Source: Pinus tabuliformis
Lineage: Eukaryota > Streptophyta > Pinopsida > Pinales > Pinaceae
Length of the DNA: 64,000 bases
Assembly: GCA_031772625.1 (NCBI GenBank)
Contig: CM062816.1
Span: forward strand, 835,224,033-835,288,032
Reading direction: 5' to 3'
Made by a program: the position numbers and the translations under genes. Below the pieces are notes generated by a model. The model worked only from the letters and a program-made list of their open reading frames with translations, had not been told where the DNA came from and did not search any database. Of the stretch, positions 60,820 through 64,000 are shown piece after piece; positions within the stretch are counted from its first letter, which is position 1, and every line of letters begins with the position of its first letter.

Positions 60820-63800
60820 TGTTAGTGTCGGTCTTGAAAGCCCTCCATCAGCGATCAAAGCTATTTGCATTTGCATTCGTAGGTGTCTCATCAGTGTCAA
60901 ATTTTGCATCCCGTTAGGCATGCCATAACCTTGATGGAGGAGCTGGTCTATTTATACCCCTCTTGGCTTTGCTGGATCAGGTCATATTAGTCATTAAGCT
61001 TTTTCAAGATTGTCTTGTTTTGTTTTGAGGTCAAAGTCCTAGGTCTAGTGTTTTGGTCATTTATCTCCACAAGGTCATGTCTTTGAAAATCCATGAGTAC
61101 TCAGCAAGCCAGAGGGAGGTTTTCAAACGTGTTTCTTCGATATTTTTATCTTGTACAGTGAATTTTCACCTTGGATTTAAAAACTCTGTTTTTAAAGCCA
61201 AGGTCATTTTCCGAGTTTTTGTAAATAAGTGATGAAATTTCAAAAGTCTTCAGCGGACAAAGTGCAACCCTGGTCCCCTTGCCAAGGTCCCTCAGATGAT
61301 CTACCTGCAAAAAGAATCAAGTCAAAGCACTCAATGAGTCAAATTCAGGATAAAGGAAACCAAAAGTCAGTGTTATAAAAGTGTCAAAGATAAACTTTAG
61401 AAAGTGGGTTTATGAATGAATTTTTTTTTAAATGAAACTTATAAAAGCCCAAATTCCCTCCTATCACTCTCATTGTGCATCCTAACGCTTGCAAGAGAGG
61501 TTTGAGAGAGTGATTGAGAGAAAGGAGCAAAGACAGAGCGATTTCGGGCAGCAGAGAGGGGCGCGACCCGTCGAGCCAGGTGCGCGACCTGTTGGGTGCG
61601 CGCGACCCGTCAGAGGGTCTCCCACAGTTCAGAAAAGCAACGGGCGCGACCCGTCAGAGGGGCGCGACCCGTTGGGCGTGGTGCGCGACCCGTTGGACTA
61701 TTTTGCTGCAAACTCCAAACAAATTCCCTCAAACGCCCTCCAAGCTATCAAATTGTTCGAGGTAGGTGCTCTAAACATGGAATGGTTGCAGGTTATGAAT
61801 GGTGGATGTCATGAACATGTTAAAATGATCAAAATTTTCCAAGTTAAACTCCTTTATATGGCTGCAATGTTAATGAGCAAACTGTGCTAGGGTTTGTATT
61901 GTTTCAAGCTATTTTTCCCTTTGGTTTGTTTCCCTCCTTTCCCTTTCACTCACACTTATATGTTCATCTCTTTTCCCAAATTATTTTACAAATGAAATGC
62001 AAATATTTCCCCATCCCTAATCACTAAAATGAAAACCCTATCCCTCTCCCAAAGCATCAAAAAACAAAATTCAAAACCCTAGTTCTCCTCCACCATATGC
62101 ATGTGTAAATAACAAAAAATGTTGGTAAATATGTCAGCATGTTTTGTGCATGGTTTCCCTATTTCCCCTATTAATACATGTATGCATATTCCCATGTTCA
62201 CTTTCATATATGTTTTTTCCCATATGCAATGATCTTTGCAAATGATTTCCCAATTATAAATATGTATTCCTATATGCATAATGATTTGCAACATTTCCCT
62301 TAAAAATTCCCTGTTATATTTATATATTCCCATTCCTTGTTAAAAGATCCCTCCCCTAACATTTCCCTCATGTCTTTTTCCCCTTGAAACAACATAGATT
62401 TCAGCACTTTTTGCAGGAAGAGACAGCAGTTCAGTTTGTCCACTTTGCTCCTAAACCATGTCAGAAACCGAAACTTATGAGCAAAGTGATGACCATTCAT
62501 CATCTACAGAGGTTGAGGTATAGAGGAGGCCTCGTAGGGGTGGTAAGGGTGGACATCATAAGCGAGAGGAGCCCACCTCTTTGGAAGAATTACAGGCTTG
62601 TCCTATGGCAGTCACTTGTTTTCAGTACATGTCTTGTTATCAGTTTTGTGAGAGGATCTCCCGGATTCAACATCACAGAGAGTTGGCCCGCCTCTTTGTT
62701 TTACATTTGCATGATGGACATGTCAATCTAGCAGGGGTAGATTTTACATTGACATCCGAGGTGATCTCACATGCTACAGGGATACCGAATGTTGGTGAGG
62801 TGTGGCCTAAGCGCAAGTTGCTAGATACTGTTCACTTTGAGCCTTATGTCCGTCCACCATTCTTGAGACATTTAGCGGGTGTTTTTCCATTCAGATTTCT
62901 CCGGAGCGAGTATGCTCCCATCATGAGGCTTATTATGCACTATTTTACCTGTGAAGGCAGATTTTCACAGGTGTACTCATATCACATTCGCCTCTTGATG
63001 CACTTCACCCGAGTAAGGATGATGAACATCCCTGTTTTCTTCTTTCAGAACATTCAGAAGATGGTGCCCATGTTGCAGAGGAAGACCCCGGCCCAGCAGT
63101 ACAGGAGCTTATGTCATTATGGTTTGATTCAGCTCATAGTCTTGCATTAGTTGACACAGCAGGGTATCTCATGGGAGGAGTTTATCTCTCGTGAGTTTTT
63201 CACAGTGCCACCCCAGCCACATCATGAGGTCATTCATGAGGAGGGAGGACCATCTCAGCAGCCTGATATTCCGGTCACCTGACATGTCAGCTCCACACCT
63301 CTGGTCACCTATCAGAAAGGCCCAAGGGCCTTATTTGCAGCAGCCAGGCGAGTACTATCTCCACAGCAGGTGGAAGGGGTCTCGCCTTCATCATCAGCTC
63401 AACGAGTGTTATCTCCACATCAGGTGGAAGGGGCCTCGCTCTCGTCATCAGCACAGGTAGCACAGAGGGGCAAACAACCTATGATTCATGAGGGTCCATC
63501 AGGAGTCCCAGACACCGAGGTCATTGATCTTGAGGCCAGTTCTCCTAGCCGAGAGGCAAAGGAGATCATTCAACATCTGAGAGCTGAAAATGATGCTTTG
63601 CAGAGGAGACTTGAGGGTGCCCAATGGACTATCACTTACCTGGAGTAGCGAAACAAACAACTGGAGGAGGAGAAAGCACTTGATGAGCTATGGAGGATTC
63701 GTAGTGACCGAGTCTTGAACCGAAGAAGACCTGGTGATCCATTGCTTGCAGACCGAGAGTCAATGCTCATCCAAGTGAATGCATACTTAGAGAGGCTGTT

Positions 63801-64000
63801 GGCTAAGGCCAACCAAGAGAAAAAGCTGCTGAGGAATATGAAAAATCATTATTGGGCAAGGATGCATGTATGCAAAGCCAAAATGAAAGTTTTTCAAAGG
63901 AGGTTGACCGAGGCCCAAAAACAGAGAAAGAAGCCAAATCCCCTCCGTATCTTGGCTGAGGCTTCACTCAAGGATCATGGCACTCATTAGCCTAGCCACA
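60820..64000 (+). mobile_element. 3' LTR of the Tat-like element (partial)
   Basis: Opens TGTTAGTGTCGGTC; the first 3181 bp of the LTR are in the window. Carries the same TATA box (61440), CGCGACCCGT cluster (61560-61695, all CpGs retained where the 5' copy has TG) and ORF. A second element's 5' LTR placed here is the alternative to a 3' LTR, because the right end is not visible. Confidence 0.85.
62458..63990 (+). pseudogene. LTR-borne 510-codon ORF (3' LTR copy)
   Basis: Same start, stop and exact length (1533 bp) as the copy at 51038. Stops at 62521 (TAG), 63148 (TAG), 63280 (TGA) and 63646 (TAG); at each the 5' LTR has CAG or CGA. No indel breaks the frame in either copy, so an intact ancestral frame is implied. 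Confidence 0.75.

Overview
This window looks like repeat-dominated nuclear DNA of a seed plant. Features common in gymnosperms fit it best: AT-rich sequence, old nested LTR retrotransposons, LINEs with a DUF4283-like ORF1, many solo LTRs and one small host-gene fragment. The gymnosperm (conifer-type) assignment is inference from transposon style, not proof. No bacterial operon, CRISPR array, rRNA or intact tRNA gene was seen.

Layout. 1-5.3 kb: an array of TATCGCGATA-like palindromes, the 3' end and LTR of a Copia-like element (copy A), a solo LTR with a perfect 5-bp target duplication, and a 45-bp minisatellite. 6-8.2 kb: a decayed hAT transposase ending in a 133-bp tandem array. 8.7-9.9 kb: a probable solo LTR. 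11-16.2 kb: inverted LTR fragments, a Copia gag reading frame, and a second copy (B) of the same internal/LTR repeat. 16.7-18.4 kb: a second hAT relic on the minus strand, split by another solo LTR. 19.7-20.9 kb: a Ty3/gypsy relic. 21.9-23.2 kb: the only host gene seen, three 3'-terminal exons of a zeta-crystallin-type NADPH:quinone oxidoreductase. 27.7-32.8 kb: a decayed minus-strand Ty3/gypsy gag-pol.

34.4-48.7 kb is one LINE relic cut by later insertions. A 4.04-kb non-autonomous TIR element with an 8-bp target duplication sits in the ORF1 zinc-knuckle region. A 6.8-kb minus-strand gag-protease-only Ty3/gypsy element sits further along, and its 5' LTR carries a nested solo LTR with a 5-bp target duplication.

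49.4-64.0 kb is the most interesting part: a large Tat/Ogre-like Ty3/gypsy retrotransposon with 4.63-kb LTRs (the right one runs off the window). Its LTR contains a 510-codon frame, broken in each copy only by nonsense changes consistent with C-to-T at CG or CAG sites and at different positions in the two LTRs. Its polyprotein order is gag-protease-(archaeal-type RNase H)-RT-(degenerate RNase H)-integrase. Its primer-binding site matches tRNA-Arg, and a tRNA-Arg-derived sequence directly abuts the 3' LTR where a polypurine tract would be expected. The element is dead: two in-frame TAG codons, and the integrase catalytic Glu changed to Lys.
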